A stretch of 43,000 nt of DNA from Roseburia sp. (GTDB lineage: Bacteria; Bacillota; Clostridia; Lachnospirales; Lachnospiraceae). The stretch is from NCBI GenBank assembly GCA_023662875.1, contig JAMPIG010000021.1:1-43000 (forward strand), written 5' to 3'. Shown in pieces: positions 1-7,639 of the stretch. The stretch's first letter is position 1, and each line of letters starts with the position of its first letter. A program made the position numbers and the translations under genes. Below the pieces are notes generated by a model. It had not been told where the DNA came from and made no database searches. It worked only from the letters and a program-made list of their open reading frames with translations.

Positions 1-1
1 C

Positions 2-310
2 TATCAGGACGACGGCAGCGAGGTTTATCTGGTGGATAAGGTGGTACGGGGGGCGAACGGCAGCGTGGGAAGCAGCACGGCGGGGGGCTTTGACTGCGAG
101 GACAGGGAAAAGGAGAAGCTGCTGAACCATATGCTGCTGAGGCAGCTTTTAGATACGTTGGAGCCGACGGAAAGGTCGCTGATCTCCATGCGCTATTTTC
201 AGAACAAGACCCAGACGGAGATCGCTTCGCTGATGGGAATCAGCCAGGTACAGGTCAGCCGACTGGAGAAAAAGATACTGCTTAGGCTTCGGGAGAAGGC
301 AATTCGTTAA
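2..310 (+). CDS. sigF: RNA polymerase sporulation sigma factor sigma-F, C-terminal part (5' end outside window)
   Basis: Open from the first bases of the window, so the gene begins upstream. The visible ~102 residues are sigma region 4. The helix-turn-helix contains KTQTEIASLMGISQ followed by VQVSRLEKKIL, which is the sigma-F/sigma-G type of DNA-binding helix. It directs early forespore transcription in spore formers. The residues before it (YQDDGSEVYLVDKV) resemble the sigma-F linker. Sigma-F is preferred over sigma-G because of the SQVQVSRLEKKIL ending and because spoVA genes follow closely, as they follow spoIIAC/sigF in Bacillus. The apparent GTG at 32 is internal, not the start. Confidence 0.85.
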   Translation, partial: YQDDGSEVYLVDKVVRGANGSVGSSTAGGFDCEDREKEKLLNHMLLRQLLDTLEPTERSLISMRYFQNKTQTEIASLMGISQVQVSRLEKKILLRLREKAIR

Positions 311-370
311 GATTTTCTTAAATGTAATATTTACCGCTTTTCCTATTTCGTAAATTCGATTAATATAATA

Positions 371-440
371 ATAGAAGTTGGATAATAAATTCTGCCCTTT
401 GATTTTATTATAGAAGTTGGATAATAGGATTTGGATAATA
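371..440 (+). repeat. 17-bp direct repeat with a third partial copy
   Basis: ATAGAAGTTGGATAATA occurs at 371-387 and again at 410-426 (39-bp period). Its last ten bases TTGGATAATA recur at 431-440, where they merge into the left arm of the hairpin at 435-465. The stretch is very AT-rich and lies between sigF and the muramidase gene. It could be an operator array or a remnant of a small repeat element. Function unknown. Confidence 0.6.
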
Positions 441-465
441 GAAATCGCGAAGTGATTTCTATTAT
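435..465 (+). other. perfect 12-bp inverted repeat (hairpin) upstream of GH25 gene
   Basis: Left arm ATAATAGAAATC (435-446), 7-nt loop GCGAAGT, right arm GATTTCTATTAT (454-465). No T-tract follows, so a standard terminator is unlikely. It ends 18 bases before the AGGAG ribosome site of the muramidase gene, so it would fold in the leader of that mRNA or act as an operator. Confidence 0.6.
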
Positions 466-494
466 AGAAATTCAAATGAAAACAGGAGATGGCG

Positions 495-1634
495 ATGAAT
501 ACAAACAGAGACAGAGAAATGAGGGTGAATGCGACGGCCCGCAGGAACAGACGGCGTATTTCTACGGTAAAGGCAGCTCTGGCTATGCTGGGATGCCTTG
601 TGGTACTGGTGCTGGCTATGTACGGGGTGTTCAGCCTGGTGGATGGACTGCTGCACGGCGGGGAGGATGTGCCCGCGATGGCGGACGGCGCAATAAACGG
701 CCAGGAGGATCCTGCGGGGGAAGTTCCCAGCCAGGCGGTCTACTCGCAGGAAGAGCTGGACGCCTTGATTGCGGAGGCGGTGCTGGCGGCCCAGGACGAG
801 GAGGCGGAGCGGGTGCTGGACGGCATCCGGACGGCGCTGTCGGAGGGAACGACGACGGTGGAAACCCTGCGTCCCTTTTATCCGAATGAGCTGGTCGTCG
901 TCAGCAACAACCGATTTCATTTTATTCCGATCAACCGGGAGCTGAAGCTGAACCAGCTGGACGTTGCGAACCTGAATATTCTGGAGAGCGGAGAGTATCA
1001 ATACCTGACGGACGGGCAGGTGACCTCTCATAAGGGGATCGACGTCTCCAGCCATCAGGGAAAAATTGACTGGAATCTGGTAGCGCAGGACGGCGTTGAG
1101 TTCGCTATTATCCGGGTGGGCTTCCGGGGTTACGGCGCGGAGGGGCGTCTTGTGGTGGACGAACAGTTTGAGAGCAATATCCAGGGGGCGATCGCCGCAG
1201 GGATCAAGGTTGGCGTCTACTTTTTCAGCCAGGCGGTCAACGAGACGGAGCTTCTGGAAGAAGCAAATCTCGTGTTGTCGCAGATTGAACCCTATCATCT
1301 GGACTGTCCGGTAGTGTACGATGTGGAGAAGACCAGCAGCGACGGCCGGATGAATAAGATCTCGGCGGAGGAGCGAACCAATCTGACGAAGCTTTTCTGC
1401 CAGACCGTGGAGGAGGCGGGCTATACGCCCATGATCTACCACAATACGGAGATGGGAGCGCTGATGATCGATATTGCTGAGTTGGAGGACTACGACAAAT
1501 GGTACGCGTCCTACAGCAGCAAAATGTTTTACCCGTATGAGTATAAGATCTGGCAGTACTCGGACAAGGGGAAGGTGCAGGGGATCAAGGGGGATGTGGA
1601 TCTGAATATCTGCTTTGCGCCTGTCTGGGAGTGA
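495..1634 (+). CDS. Membrane-anchored GH25-family muramidase (lysozyme)
   Basis: A 379-aa protein predicted to cleave the N-acetylmuramyl beta-1,4 bonds of peptidoglycan outside the membrane. ATG 495 is chosen because AGGAG (484-488) lies 6 nt upstream; ATG 489 abuts that site. The N-terminus is Arg-rich and cytoplasmic, followed by one membrane segment (about residues 27-48), then a ~130-residue acidic linker. The GH25 domain covers about residues 180-379: it opens with GIDVSSHQGKIDW carrying the catalytic Asp, has GVYFFSQA, the acidic VYDVEKTS strand, and a C-terminal IWQYSDKGKV/DVDLN motif typical of the family. It sits between sigF and spoVAB, so a role in spore cortex or mother-cell wall remodelling is possible but inferred. 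Confidence 0.9.
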   Translation: MNTNRDREMRVNATARRNRRRISTVKAALAMLGCLVVLVLAMYGVFSLVDGLLHGGEDVPAMADGAINGQEDPAGEVPSQAVYSQEELDALIAEAVLAAQDEEAERVLDGIRTALSEGTTTVETLRPFYPNELVVVSNNRFHFIPINRELKLNQLDVANLNILESGEYQYLTDGQVTSHKGIDVSSHQGKIDWNLVAQDGVEFAIIRVGFRGYGAEGRLVVDEQFESNIQGAIAAGIKVGVYFFSQAVNETELLEEANLVLSQIEPYHLDCPVVYDVEKTSSDGRMNKISAEERTNLTKLFCQTVEEAGYTPMIYHNTEMGALMIDIAELEDYDKWYASYSSKMFYPYEYKIWQYSDKGKVQGIKGDVDLNICFAPVWE

Positions 1635-1978
1635 GTGGGAGGAAAAGCGAAAAGGCAGGAGCAAAAAAGGCATAGGAACGAAAAGAATAGGAACGAAAAG
1701 AATAAGAACAGAGCGGAGGCGGTGCAGAAAATGCGCCGCCTTCTTGCGGTATCAGCGGAGGACAGCTTCCGGCACGACCAAAACGGCGCTTGCGCAGGTT
1801 GCGGCTGCGCCGAAAATCGGACGAGCAAAGCGAACGAGGAAGGCAAAGTCTTCCGAGTTTTCCGGTCAGGAGTCAATAACCCCGCTGCAAGCGACGGGGC
1901 ATGGAATAAACCGAAATTTTCTTGCGCATAATAAAGACACCTGTTCAGGCGGATGATTTTGAAAGGGACATAAAGGAA
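1635..1978 (+). other. 344-bp gap with no convincing gene; hairpin at 1880-1899
   Basis: The first part is purine-rich and carries a short tandem repeat around 1673-1705 (GGAACGAAAAGAATA and variants). A small hairpin, CCCCG/CGGGG, lies at 1880-1884 and 1895-1899, with an inner CGCT/AGCG pairing. Two overlapping open frames cross the region, but their Arg/Lys-rich translations look like artefacts of purine-rich DNA and lack convincing starts. Confidence 0.5.
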
Positions 1979-2458
1979 ATGAGAACGCTATTTTTGATCA
2001 TTTTTGGGATGAGCTACGGTCTTTTGGCGGCGGCGGGAGTCTTTACCGTGCTGGTGGCGGTGGGGCTGATACCCCGGTTCGCGGGGAAGACCCACACGGC
2101 CGGTAGGGCGGTTCTGTACGAGGAGATGGTGATTTTCGGCACATTGACGGGCAGCTTTTTAAGTATTTTTACCAGATATTGTCAGTTCGGTGCCTGGTGG
2201 CAGGAACGGTTTCCGGGGGGCGAAGAGCTGCTGCAGGGGATCGGGGGATTCTGTCAGGGAATCTTCGGTCTGTTCGCGGGAATGTTTATCGGCTGTCTGG
2301 CCCTGGCGATTGCGGAGATGCTGGACAGTATACCCATCTTTGCCAGGCGGATTTCGTTCCGTCACGGGATCGGACTTGCCGTGTTGAGCATGGCGGCGGG
2401 AAAGCTTTGCGGCTCCCTGTTTTATTTTTGGGCGGAGCTGCACAGGACGGCAGGGTAA
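1979..2458 (+). CDS. spoVAB: Stage V sporulation protein AB (SpoVAB)
   Basis: A 159-aa multi-pass membrane protein. It aligns by eye with SpoVAB: an N-terminal hydrophobic helix, GLIPRFAGKTHT (compare the MGIIPR motif), the central G-F-AGMFIGCLALAIAEMLDSIPIFARRI segment (compare the AALTEVLNVLPILAKRI region), and a final GLAVLSMAAGKLCGSLFYF helix. SpoVA proteins form the forespore inner-membrane channel system that moves dipicolinic acid during sporulation and germination. ATG 1979 is preferred over the upstream in-frame TTG 1922 because homology starts at MRTLFL; AGGG at 1964-1967 is a plausible ribosome site. spoVAA follows 231 bp later, the reverse of the Bacillus order. Confidence 0.85.
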   Translation: MRTLFLIIFGMSYGLLAAAGVFTVLVAVGLIPRFAGKTHTAGRAVLYEEMVIFGTLTGSFLSIFTRYCQFGAWWQERFPGGEELLQGIGGFCQGIFGLFAGMFIGCLALAIAEMLDSIPIFARRISFRHGIGLAVLSMAAGKLCGSLFYFWAELHRTAG

Positions 2459-2689
2459 AAACAGGCTGTTTTGCAAGCGCTTAAGTCGCATAAGCTGTTT
2501 GAGAAATTTAAATCATGCCAGGAGGGTTCGTCCCGCAACCTGTTTATGCTGCCGAGCAGCGGATTTCGGGAATATGTCTGTTCGCGGGAACGAATGCGGC
2601 CTGCAGGGAGCGAACACTGTCCGGCGATCCGGAGGGCGAGAAGAACGGACGCCGTCTGCAGGGAGCGGGAGGGAGGAGAGAAGCAGGGA

Positions 2690-3316
2690 ATGCAGAACAC
2701 AACGGTTTACTTGAAATGTGAGAGAAATATAGAGGTGCAGTCGGAGGACGTATTTCTCTCTGATCTGGGAACGCTGCGCTGCGCGGATTCGGCGCTGAGC
2801 GCAAGGCTGAAGGCGCTGAAGGTACATCATTTCAGAAAAGATGACTGCAGAAGATGTGTGATCAGCGCCCTGAAGCTGGTAGAGCTGATGGAAAAGGAAT
2901 GTCAGGAGATTACGGTACAGGTGCTGGGAGAAGTGGATGTGCTGGTGGAGTGGGTTTCCGTTGACACGCATAAGGGCTGGCAGCAGTGGCTGAAGGCGGC
3001 GCTGGTCTGTCTGGTCAGCTTTTTCGGGACAGCCTTCACAATTATGGCCTACCATAACGATGTGGGGATCAATGATGTGTTTGCGGAAATTTACCGGATG
3101 GCAATGAACCGGGAGCCCCAGGGGCTGAATGTGCTGGAGGTATCCTACTCTGTGGGGCTGGCGCTGGGGATAATCGTGTTTTTTAACCATGTGGGCGGCA
3201 GGCGGCTGACCAAGGATCCCACGCCGATCGAGGTATCCATCCGCCAGTACGAAGAGGATGTAGACAAGACGCTCATCGTCCAGGCGGGAAGAGAAGGCCG
3301 GGAGGAAGACGCGTAG
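2690..3316 (+). CDS. spoVAA: Stage V sporulation protein AA (SpoVAA)
   Basis: A 208-aa protein, close to the ~206 aa of Bacillus SpoVAA. ATG 2690 follows a purine-rich GGGAGGAG site; the frame is open further upstream (to 2471) but that part is poorly conserved in character. The first ~100 residues form a soluble domain beginning with VYLKCERNIEVQSEDVFLSDLGTL, followed by two membrane helices (about residues 105-122 and 150-168) and a short tail containing DPTPIEVSIRQYEEDVDKTLI, which is characteristic of the family. It is expected to work with SpoVAB and SpoVAC in dipicolinate transport in the forespore inner membrane. Its 3' end is convergent with the YitT gene, with a shared hairpin. Confidence 0.85.
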   Translation: MQNTTVYLKCERNIEVQSEDVFLSDLGTLRCADSALSARLKALKVHHFRKDDCRRCVISALKLVELMEKECQEITVQVLGEVDVLVEWVSVDTHKGWQQWLKAALVCLVSFFGTAFTIMAYHNDVGINDVFAEIYRMAMNREPQGLNVLEVSYSVGLALGIIVFFNHVGGRRLTKDPTPIEVSIRQYEEDVDKTLIVQAGREGREEDA

Positions 3317-3346
3317 CTTCCGGGGATCAGTTGAAGCCCCGGAAGC
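3316..3346. terminator. Bidirectional hairpin between convergent spoVAA and yitT-like gene
   Basis: GCTTCCGGGG (3316-3325) pairs perfectly with CCCCGGAAGC (3337-3346) around an 11-nt loop. It begins at the last base of the spoVAA stop codon and overlaps the final codons of the opposing YitT gene. There is only a weak T-run (CCTTTCCC), so termination is plausible rather than certain. Confidence 0.6.
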
Positions 3347-4193
3347 CTTTCCCGATGATTTCGCTGCTGTTGGTGATGGCGATGAAAGCGCCGGGCTGAG
3401 TTTTGCGGATGAAATTCCGAAGCTCTACGGCCTGGCTGCGCCGTGTGATGGTGATGATAACGGTCTTTTCGTTGTGCAGATAAGCGCCCACAGCCGGATG
3501 GACGGTCGCGCTGCGGCCCAGCTGATGAGTGATGAAGTCGCAGATGGGATCCGGGTTGTCGCAGATAATCGTAAAGTACTTACAGAGATTGATATTCTCG
3601 ATCACGCCGTCCACCACTAAGGATTTTGCCAGCAGGCCGCAGAGGGAGAACAGACCGGTCTGGGCGTTGAACACGCAGCAGGAGGCGATTACAATCCCCA
3701 GATCTACCAGAAAGAGGGCGGTTCCGATGTTCAGGGTCGTATGCTTTTTCAGGATCATGGCGATGATATCCGTCCCGCCGCCGGAGGCACCCATATTAAA
3801 GAGCAGGGCGGAGCTGAAGGCGGGCAGGACAATCGCGTAGATCAACTCCAGCACCGGCTCCGAGGTCAGCGGATGCTCCATGGGGAAGAGGATTTCCGCC
3901 GCGGACAGCGCTACGGAGGTCAGGACGCTGACATAAACGGTTTTGATTCCCGCCTCTTTCCCGAGGAAAAGGAAGCCCAGAATTAGCAGCACCATATTGA
4001 TAATGAAGTTGATGCTGCCCGACGAAACAGGGAGGACGGCGCTTAAAACCACGGCGATACCCGTGACTCCGCCGAAGGAAAAATTGTTCGGAAATTTAAA
4101 CAGATAGACGCCGACGACCAGGATCAGGGTGGCAAGGGTCAGCAGGGCGTATTCTCCGATCAGGTGTCTGATATTTTGTTTATCCGTATGCAT
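3327..4193 (-). CDS. YitT-family membrane protein (with C-terminal DUF2179 domain)
   Basis: A 288-aa protein of normal length for the family. The N-terminal half has about five or six hydrophobic segments with the family features FPNNFSFGGVTGIAVVLS and NMGASGGGTDIIAMILKK (Gly-rich loops). The C-terminal ~80 residues form the soluble DUF2179 domain (CDNPDPICDFITHQLGRSATVHPAVGAYL...EKTVIITITRRSQAVELRNFI). The transported substrate or role of YitT proteins is not established. ATG is the first in frame and follows a GGAGTC-type site. It is transcribed against spoVAA and diverges from the DUF1016 remnant. Confidence 0.88.
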   Translation of the reverse strand: MHTDKQNIRHLIGEYALLTLATLILVVGVYLFKFPNNFSFGGVTGIAVVLSAVLPVSSGSINFIINMVLLILGFLFLGKEAGIKTVYVSVLTSVALSAAEILFPMEHPLTSEPVLELIYAIVLPAFSSALLFNMGASGGGTDIIAMILKKHTTLNIGTALFLVDLGIVIASCCVFNAQTGLFSLCGLLAKSLVVDGVIENINLCKYFTIICDNPDPICDFITHQLGRSATVHPAVGAYLHNEKTVIITITRRSQAVELRNFIRKTQPGAFIAITNSSEIIGKGFRGFN

Positions 4194-4331
4194 GATGAAA
4201 GAAGACTCCTTTTTCGATGGTATTGTTGAAAGGGCAGAATCATTATATCACACTTCATTTCGAATTCCACCTGTTTTCGATTCTTTTTTCAGAGCTGTCT
4301 GGTACTACGACGGAAGGCGGATACAAATCAC

Positions 4332-4360
4332 TTGAATATATTCGCATTTTTGACTATAAT
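4332..4360 (+). promoter_or_regulatory. Sigma-A-type promoter
   Basis: TTGAAT (4332-4337), 17-nt spacer, TATAAT (4355-4360): near-consensus spacing and a perfect -10. It faces the DUF1016 remnant and then the M24 peptidase gene, so it probably once drove the lost gene and may now drive the aminopeptidase. Confidence 0.7.
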
Positions 4361-4379
4361 TGTATCTACATCTCTATCA

Positions 4380-4565
4380 GTGACAGCGTCTGCATCCGTG
4401 TTTTGAAAGCGGTCAATGCTGAGCTGATTCAGATGTAATGGGAGATCGGCGCATATGTCGGTGAAAGGCTTTTCAGCGCTGAACATCCGGCGCAGGAAGC
4501 AGTTTTATGAAACCTGCTGTAATAATGGAAAAACTCTCGCCGCTGGTGAGAGAAATGGATCAAGG
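4380..4565 (+). pseudogene. Remnant of a DUF1016 / YhcG-type (PDDEXK nuclease superfamily) gene, N-terminal fragment
   Basis: Pieces of the DUF1016 N-terminal domain can be read across three frames. First frame: VLKAVNAELIQM, an in-frame TAA where the family normally has Tyr, then WEIGAYVGER. Second frame, after a shift: KGFSALNIRRRKQFYETC. Third frame: EKLSPLVREMD. In intact proteins these blocks occur in this order with similar spacing (a Y-W-E-I-G motif, then G-F-S-x-x-N-I-x-x-M-x-x-F-Y, then L-S-W-type block). The rest of the gene is missing: the third block runs directly into the M24 peptidase leader. Family assignment is from memory of the motifs. Confidence 0.7.
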
Positions 4566-4629
4566 GGTAAGGAGAAAAATCGCAGGAACGAAGGACAAAA
4601 ACGAAAACCGGAAGGAAGGGAAGAGGAGA

Positions 4630-5778
4630 ATGAAGGAAGAGAGAATCAGGAGAGTGTTGGACGGGATGGCGGAGAAGGGACTGGAGCAGCTTCTGGTCAC
4701 GGATCCCGCCTCCCTTTTTTATCTCACCGGCCATTATGAGGAGCCTATGGAGAGATTCTGGGGACTTTTGCTGAGAGACGACGGGGTGCACAGGCTGGCG
4801 GCCAATCGGCTGTTCAGTCTCCCGGAGGTGGAGGGAGTGGAGATCCTCTGGCATGAGGACGGCGAGAGCGGCGTGGGGAAGCTTTGCCCGTACATAAAAA
4901 AGGATTCGCCGTTGGGGATAGACGGAAGCGCCAGAGCTTGTTTTCTGCTGGAGCTGATGGAGAGAGAGGCAGCGGCGGGGTATCGGGACGGCTCGGACGT
5001 CATGAAGAGGGTGCGGGCCTGCAAGGACGCCGAGGAGCGGTGGAAGATGGCGGAGGCGTCCCGAATCAACGACGAGGCCATGGGGTATTTCCGGGAATTG
5101 ATTCGGGAGGGCGTCACAGAGCTTGAGATAGCCGGACAGATGGAGGGGATCTACCGGAGGCTGGGAGCCGACGGTTATTCCTTTACGCCGTTGGTGGGCT
5201 TCGGGGCGAACGCGGCCAGCGGACATCACAGTCCGGACCGCACGGTATTGAAGAAGGGAGACTGCGTGCTTTTTGACGTGGGCTGTAAGAAGGACGGCTT
5301 CTGCTCAGATATGACCAGAACCTTTTTCTTCGGAGAACCGGAGGAGGAAAGCAGGCGGGTTTACCAGACCGTACTGCAGGCTCAGACGGCGGCGGAGGAG
5401 GCGGTCAGGCCGGGAGTTCCTCTCCGGGAGCTTGACCGGATCGCGAGAGATATCATAACGGAAGCCGGATACGGCCTGTATTTTACCCACAGGCTGGGTC
5501 ACTTTATCGGGTACGATGTTCACGAGGCGGGAGATGTCTCCCCGGCTTCGGATCTGATTGCGGAGCCCGGCATGATTTTTTCCATAGAGCCAGGTATCTA
5601 TCTGCCGGGGCGTGTCGGCGTGCGGATTGAGGATCTGGTACTGGTGACGGAGGAGGGAGCGCAGATTTTAAATCATTACCCCAAGGAGCTGATATGCGTA
5701 GAGCCGTCGGACGAAGCGACGGAGGTCGAATCGCGAATCGACCGGGACGTCAACGAAAATTCAAGCGGAAAAGATTAA
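4630..5778 (+). CDS. M24-family metallopeptidase (Xaa-Pro aminopeptidase-like)
   Basis: A 382-aa protein, typical for short Xaa-Pro dipeptidases/aminopeptidases of Firmicutes. Residues ~1-125 form the creatinase-type N-terminal domain (LEQLLVTDPASLFYLTGHY). The C-terminal pita-bread fold has all expected metal ligands: FDVGCKKDGFCSDMTR (two Asp, ~residues 216-230), HRLGHFIGYDVHE (His), FSIEPGIYLPG (Glu) and GVRIEDLVLVT (Glu). It likely removes N-terminal residues preceding proline in cytoplasmic peptides. ATG 4630 is chosen because homology begins at MKEERIRRVLDGM; the frame is open to 4507, but that 41-residue extension derives from the DUF1016 remnant. Confidence 0.92.
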   Translation: MKEERIRRVLDGMAEKGLEQLLVTDPASLFYLTGHYEEPMERFWGLLLRDDGVHRLAANRLFSLPEVEGVEILWHEDGESGVGKLCPYIKKDSPLGIDGSARACFLLELMEREAAAGYRDGSDVMKRVRACKDAEERWKMAEASRINDEAMGYFRELIREGVTELEIAGQMEGIYRRLGADGYSFTPLVGFGANAASGHHSPDRTVLKKGDCVLFDVGCKKDGFCSDMTRTFFFGEPEEESRRVYQTVLQAQTAAEEAVRPGVPLRELDRIARDIITEAGYGLYFTHRLGHFIGYDVHEAGDVSPASDLIAEPGMIFSIEPGIYLPGRVGVRIEDLVLVTEEGAQILNHYPKELICVEPSDEATEVESRIDRDVNENSSGKD

Positions 5779-5818
5779 AGCGGCAAAAGGAAACTGTAGA
5801 AAGGCACGGTCATTCATC

Positions 5819-6277
5819 ATGAGAAAACAGGATACCATATTAAAAATACTTTGGTGGGCGTATATTGCTCTATTGTTTGTCTTTGTCGTTGTCAAATTCA
5901 AGGGTTCATTCTATGAATTAAGCGACAGGATAAATCGTTACGCAATGCAAGACTCCATCAACTATAATCTCATTCCCTTCAGAAGTATTTCTGTTCAGAT
6001 AGAATACATCACCGAGTGGTGGGCATTGAAAAACCTGTTGGGAAATGTCGTTACGTTTATTCCCTTTGGCCTCCTTTTTCCTGCTGCATACAAAAAATTC
6101 AACTCGCCGCTAAAAGTTTTATCTACGGGATTAGCTTCCATATTGCTGATAGAAATTTTTCAGTTTTTTACAAAACTCGGCAGCTTTGACGTCGACGATA
6201 TCATTCTTAATATGATCGGAATTGTCTGCGGGTATTTGATGTTTTTGGTCGTCCGTCTCTTTGCAGGAAAACGGTAA
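5819..6277 (+). CDS. VanZ-family membrane protein
   Basis: A 152-aa protein with four hydrophobic segments. VanZ-like features are NLIPFRSI after the first helix and loop, NLLGNVVTFIPFGLLFP, and EIFQFFTKLGSFDVDDIILNMIGIVCGYL, where the final Asp-rich turn and NxxG are typical. VanZ proteins influence glycopeptide susceptibility in some contexts, but most members like this one are not linked to a van cluster and their role is unknown. The gene is visibly more AT-rich than its neighbours, suggesting separate acquisition. The ribosome site (AAAGG, about 5800) is weak and rather distant. Confidence 0.88.
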   Translation: MRKQDTILKILWWAYIALLFVFVVVKFKGSFYELSDRINRYAMQDSINYNLIPFRSISVQIEYITEWWALKNLLGNVVTFIPFGLLFPAAYKKFNSPLKVLSTGLASILLIEIFQFFTKLGSFDVDDIILNMIGIVCGYLMFLVVRLFAGKR

Positions 6278-6645
6278 TTATCCATATGGCAGACATATTC
6301 ATGTGGCAAGCAGCGTCGCAATAGAACAATGACAGAGTGTCGTCGCCTCCGGAACCGCAGAGGCGGACAGGCAAAACGGCCACGGAGTATACGAGAAGCA
6401 TTATGCAGGCGCTGAAAAAGTAGAAAATTCAACGAATAGTTGAAAAATTCTCCCCGAACAGGTTATTGCGGATTCCGCACGGTTCCGATAGGATAAAGAC
6501 AGAACCGGTTCGAATAAAGCGGAAGCTTCTCGCGGCGTTCGCCAAATGTCCGTGTGTGTACGGACGTCGGGTGCATTGTCCGCGGGAAAGTGTGCAAAGA
6601 TTGGTTTGTGCCGCCGTTTAGCGGCATGACGGGAAGGGAGAAAAA
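6278..6645 (+). other. 368-bp intergenic stretch with hairpins and no clear gene
   Basis: No convincing coding sequence. A ~33-codon open stretch ending at 6423 (…EYTRSIMQALKK-stop) might be a gene tail, but has no start. GTCCGT/ACGGAC forms a 6-bp hairpin around 6547-6564. TGCCGC (6609-6614) pairs with GCGGCA (6621-6626), immediately before the GGAAGGGAG ribosome site of the XRE gene. The string GTGTGCAAAGATT at about 6591 matches the start of the hairpin element at 14121. Confidence 0.5.
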
Positions 6646-7467
6646 ATGGAGCTTAAAATCGGAACTAAAATCAGAAATCTGCGGAAGCAGAAAAATATTT
6701 CCCAGGAGGTGCTGGCTCAGTACCTGGGGGTATCCTTTCAGGCGGTGAGCAAGTGGGAGAGCGGAACTACGATGCCGGACGTACCTATGATACCGGCGAT
6801 CGCTTCCTTTTTCGGGGTGTCTACGGACGAACTGTTCGACTACAATCAGTATGAGCTGGAAAAGAAAATCGAGGAGATCGTGGCGGAGTCCGTCCCTTAT
6901 CGGGGGAAGGATGACGCCAGATGTGAGGAAATCCTGCGGGAGGGGCTGAAGAAGTATCCGGGCAACGACGTGCTGTTGAACTGTCTGCTTTATTCTATCC
7001 CTACGCCGGAGCGAAGCGACGAGGTGATCAGTATCTGCAAATCCCTGATCGAGGGGACAAAAATGGATGACGTCAGATACGACGCCTGCCGGATTCTGGC
7101 GGAAACCTATGCGGCGATGGGAGAAACGGGCCTTGCAAAGGAGACGATCCGGCGCATCCCGGAGATTTATTTTACCAGCCTGGAGCTGGAGGCGGAGTTG
7201 CTGACGGGAGAAGATAAGTTCAGGGCGGCTGATATTCAGAAGGGACTGTCCGCGGATACACTCCTTGCCATGCTGGAATGCCTGGCGGACTGCTATCAGG
7301 AGAAGGGAGAGCCGGAGAAGGCAAAAATCCAGTTGGAAATTGCAGAGCGGGTCATCGAGGCCTTTCGGGAGGATTTTCCGACAGAGGGGATGAAAACCGT
7401 GTATCAATGCAGTGAGGAACGCCTGCAGAGGATACGGAAACGCCTGCAGGAGGAATTTGCAGAATAA
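6646..7467 (+). CDS. XRE-family transcriptional regulator with helical (TPR-like) C-terminus
   Basis: A 273-aa protein. Residues ~4-60 are a lambda-Cro/C1-type helix-turn-helix: IRNLRKQKNISQEVLAQYLGV, SFQAVSKWESG and TTMPDVPMIPAIASFFGVSTDELF. The remaining ~200 residues are alpha-helical with TPR-like Ala/Gly/Tyr spacing (CRILAETYAAMGETGLAKETIRRIPEIY; LLAMLECLADCYQEKGEPEKAKIQLEIA). This arrangement is common in Firmicute regulators that sense a ligand or peptide. ATG 6646 is preceded by GGAAGGGAG. Target genes cannot be inferred; the gene is upstream of and co-oriented with spoVAC. Confidence 0.88.
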   Translation: MELKIGTKIRNLRKQKNISQEVLAQYLGVSFQAVSKWESGTTMPDVPMIPAIASFFGVSTDELFDYNQYELEKKIEEIVAESVPYRGKDDARCEEILREGLKKYPGNDVLLNCLLYSIPTPERSDEVISICKSLIEGTKMDDVRYDACRILAETYAAMGETGLAKETIRRIPEIYFTSLELEAELLTGEDKFRAADIQKGLSADTLLAMLECLADCYQEKGEPEKAKIQLEIAERVIEAFREDFPTEGMKTVYQCSEERLQRIRKRLQEEFAE

Positions 7468-7517
7468 AGATTTTGAGGCTGATTCTCCGTATATTTTTTG
7501 CACAAGGGCGTATACTA

Positions 7518-7583
7518 GTGCGAGAAGAAGTTCTAACCGCTTGCAGCAGAGGCTGCCGCGCGGAGAACTTCTAAGTCTCGCAC
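7518..7583 (+). other. 66-nt structured intergenic element (architecture A, copy 1) in the spoVAC leader
   Basis: Outer arm GTGCGAGA (7518-7525) pairs with TCTCGCAC (7576-7583). The next arm AGAAGTTCT (7526-7534) pairs with AGAACTTCT (7564-7572). CCGC (7537-7540) pairs with GCGG (7560-7563), and an apical GCAGC/GCTGC hairpin closes it. AAG (7573-7575) is bulged on the right side. A second AGAAGTTCT at 7588-7596 could compete for AGAACTTCT, giving two mutually exclusive folds just ahead of spoVAC. The element at 14121-14180 has the same plan with different bases. Confidence 0.7.
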
Positions 7584-7639
7584 GGCAAGAAGTTCTGATT
7601 GTCAGGCGGCATGGCAGGAAGCAGAAAAGAGGTATGGAG

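Noticed and set aside
462-1673. 403-aa open frame on the minus strand opposite the muramidase gene
   Set aside because: Translation is Leu/Arg/His-rich without domain character; the opposite strand encodes a clear GH25 protein. It is a shadow frame of GC-rich DNA.
5701-6646. VanZ gene as part of a glycopeptide resistance cluster
   Set aside because: No vanHAX or VanRS-type genes are nearby; isolated VanZ-like proteins are common and do not imply resistance.
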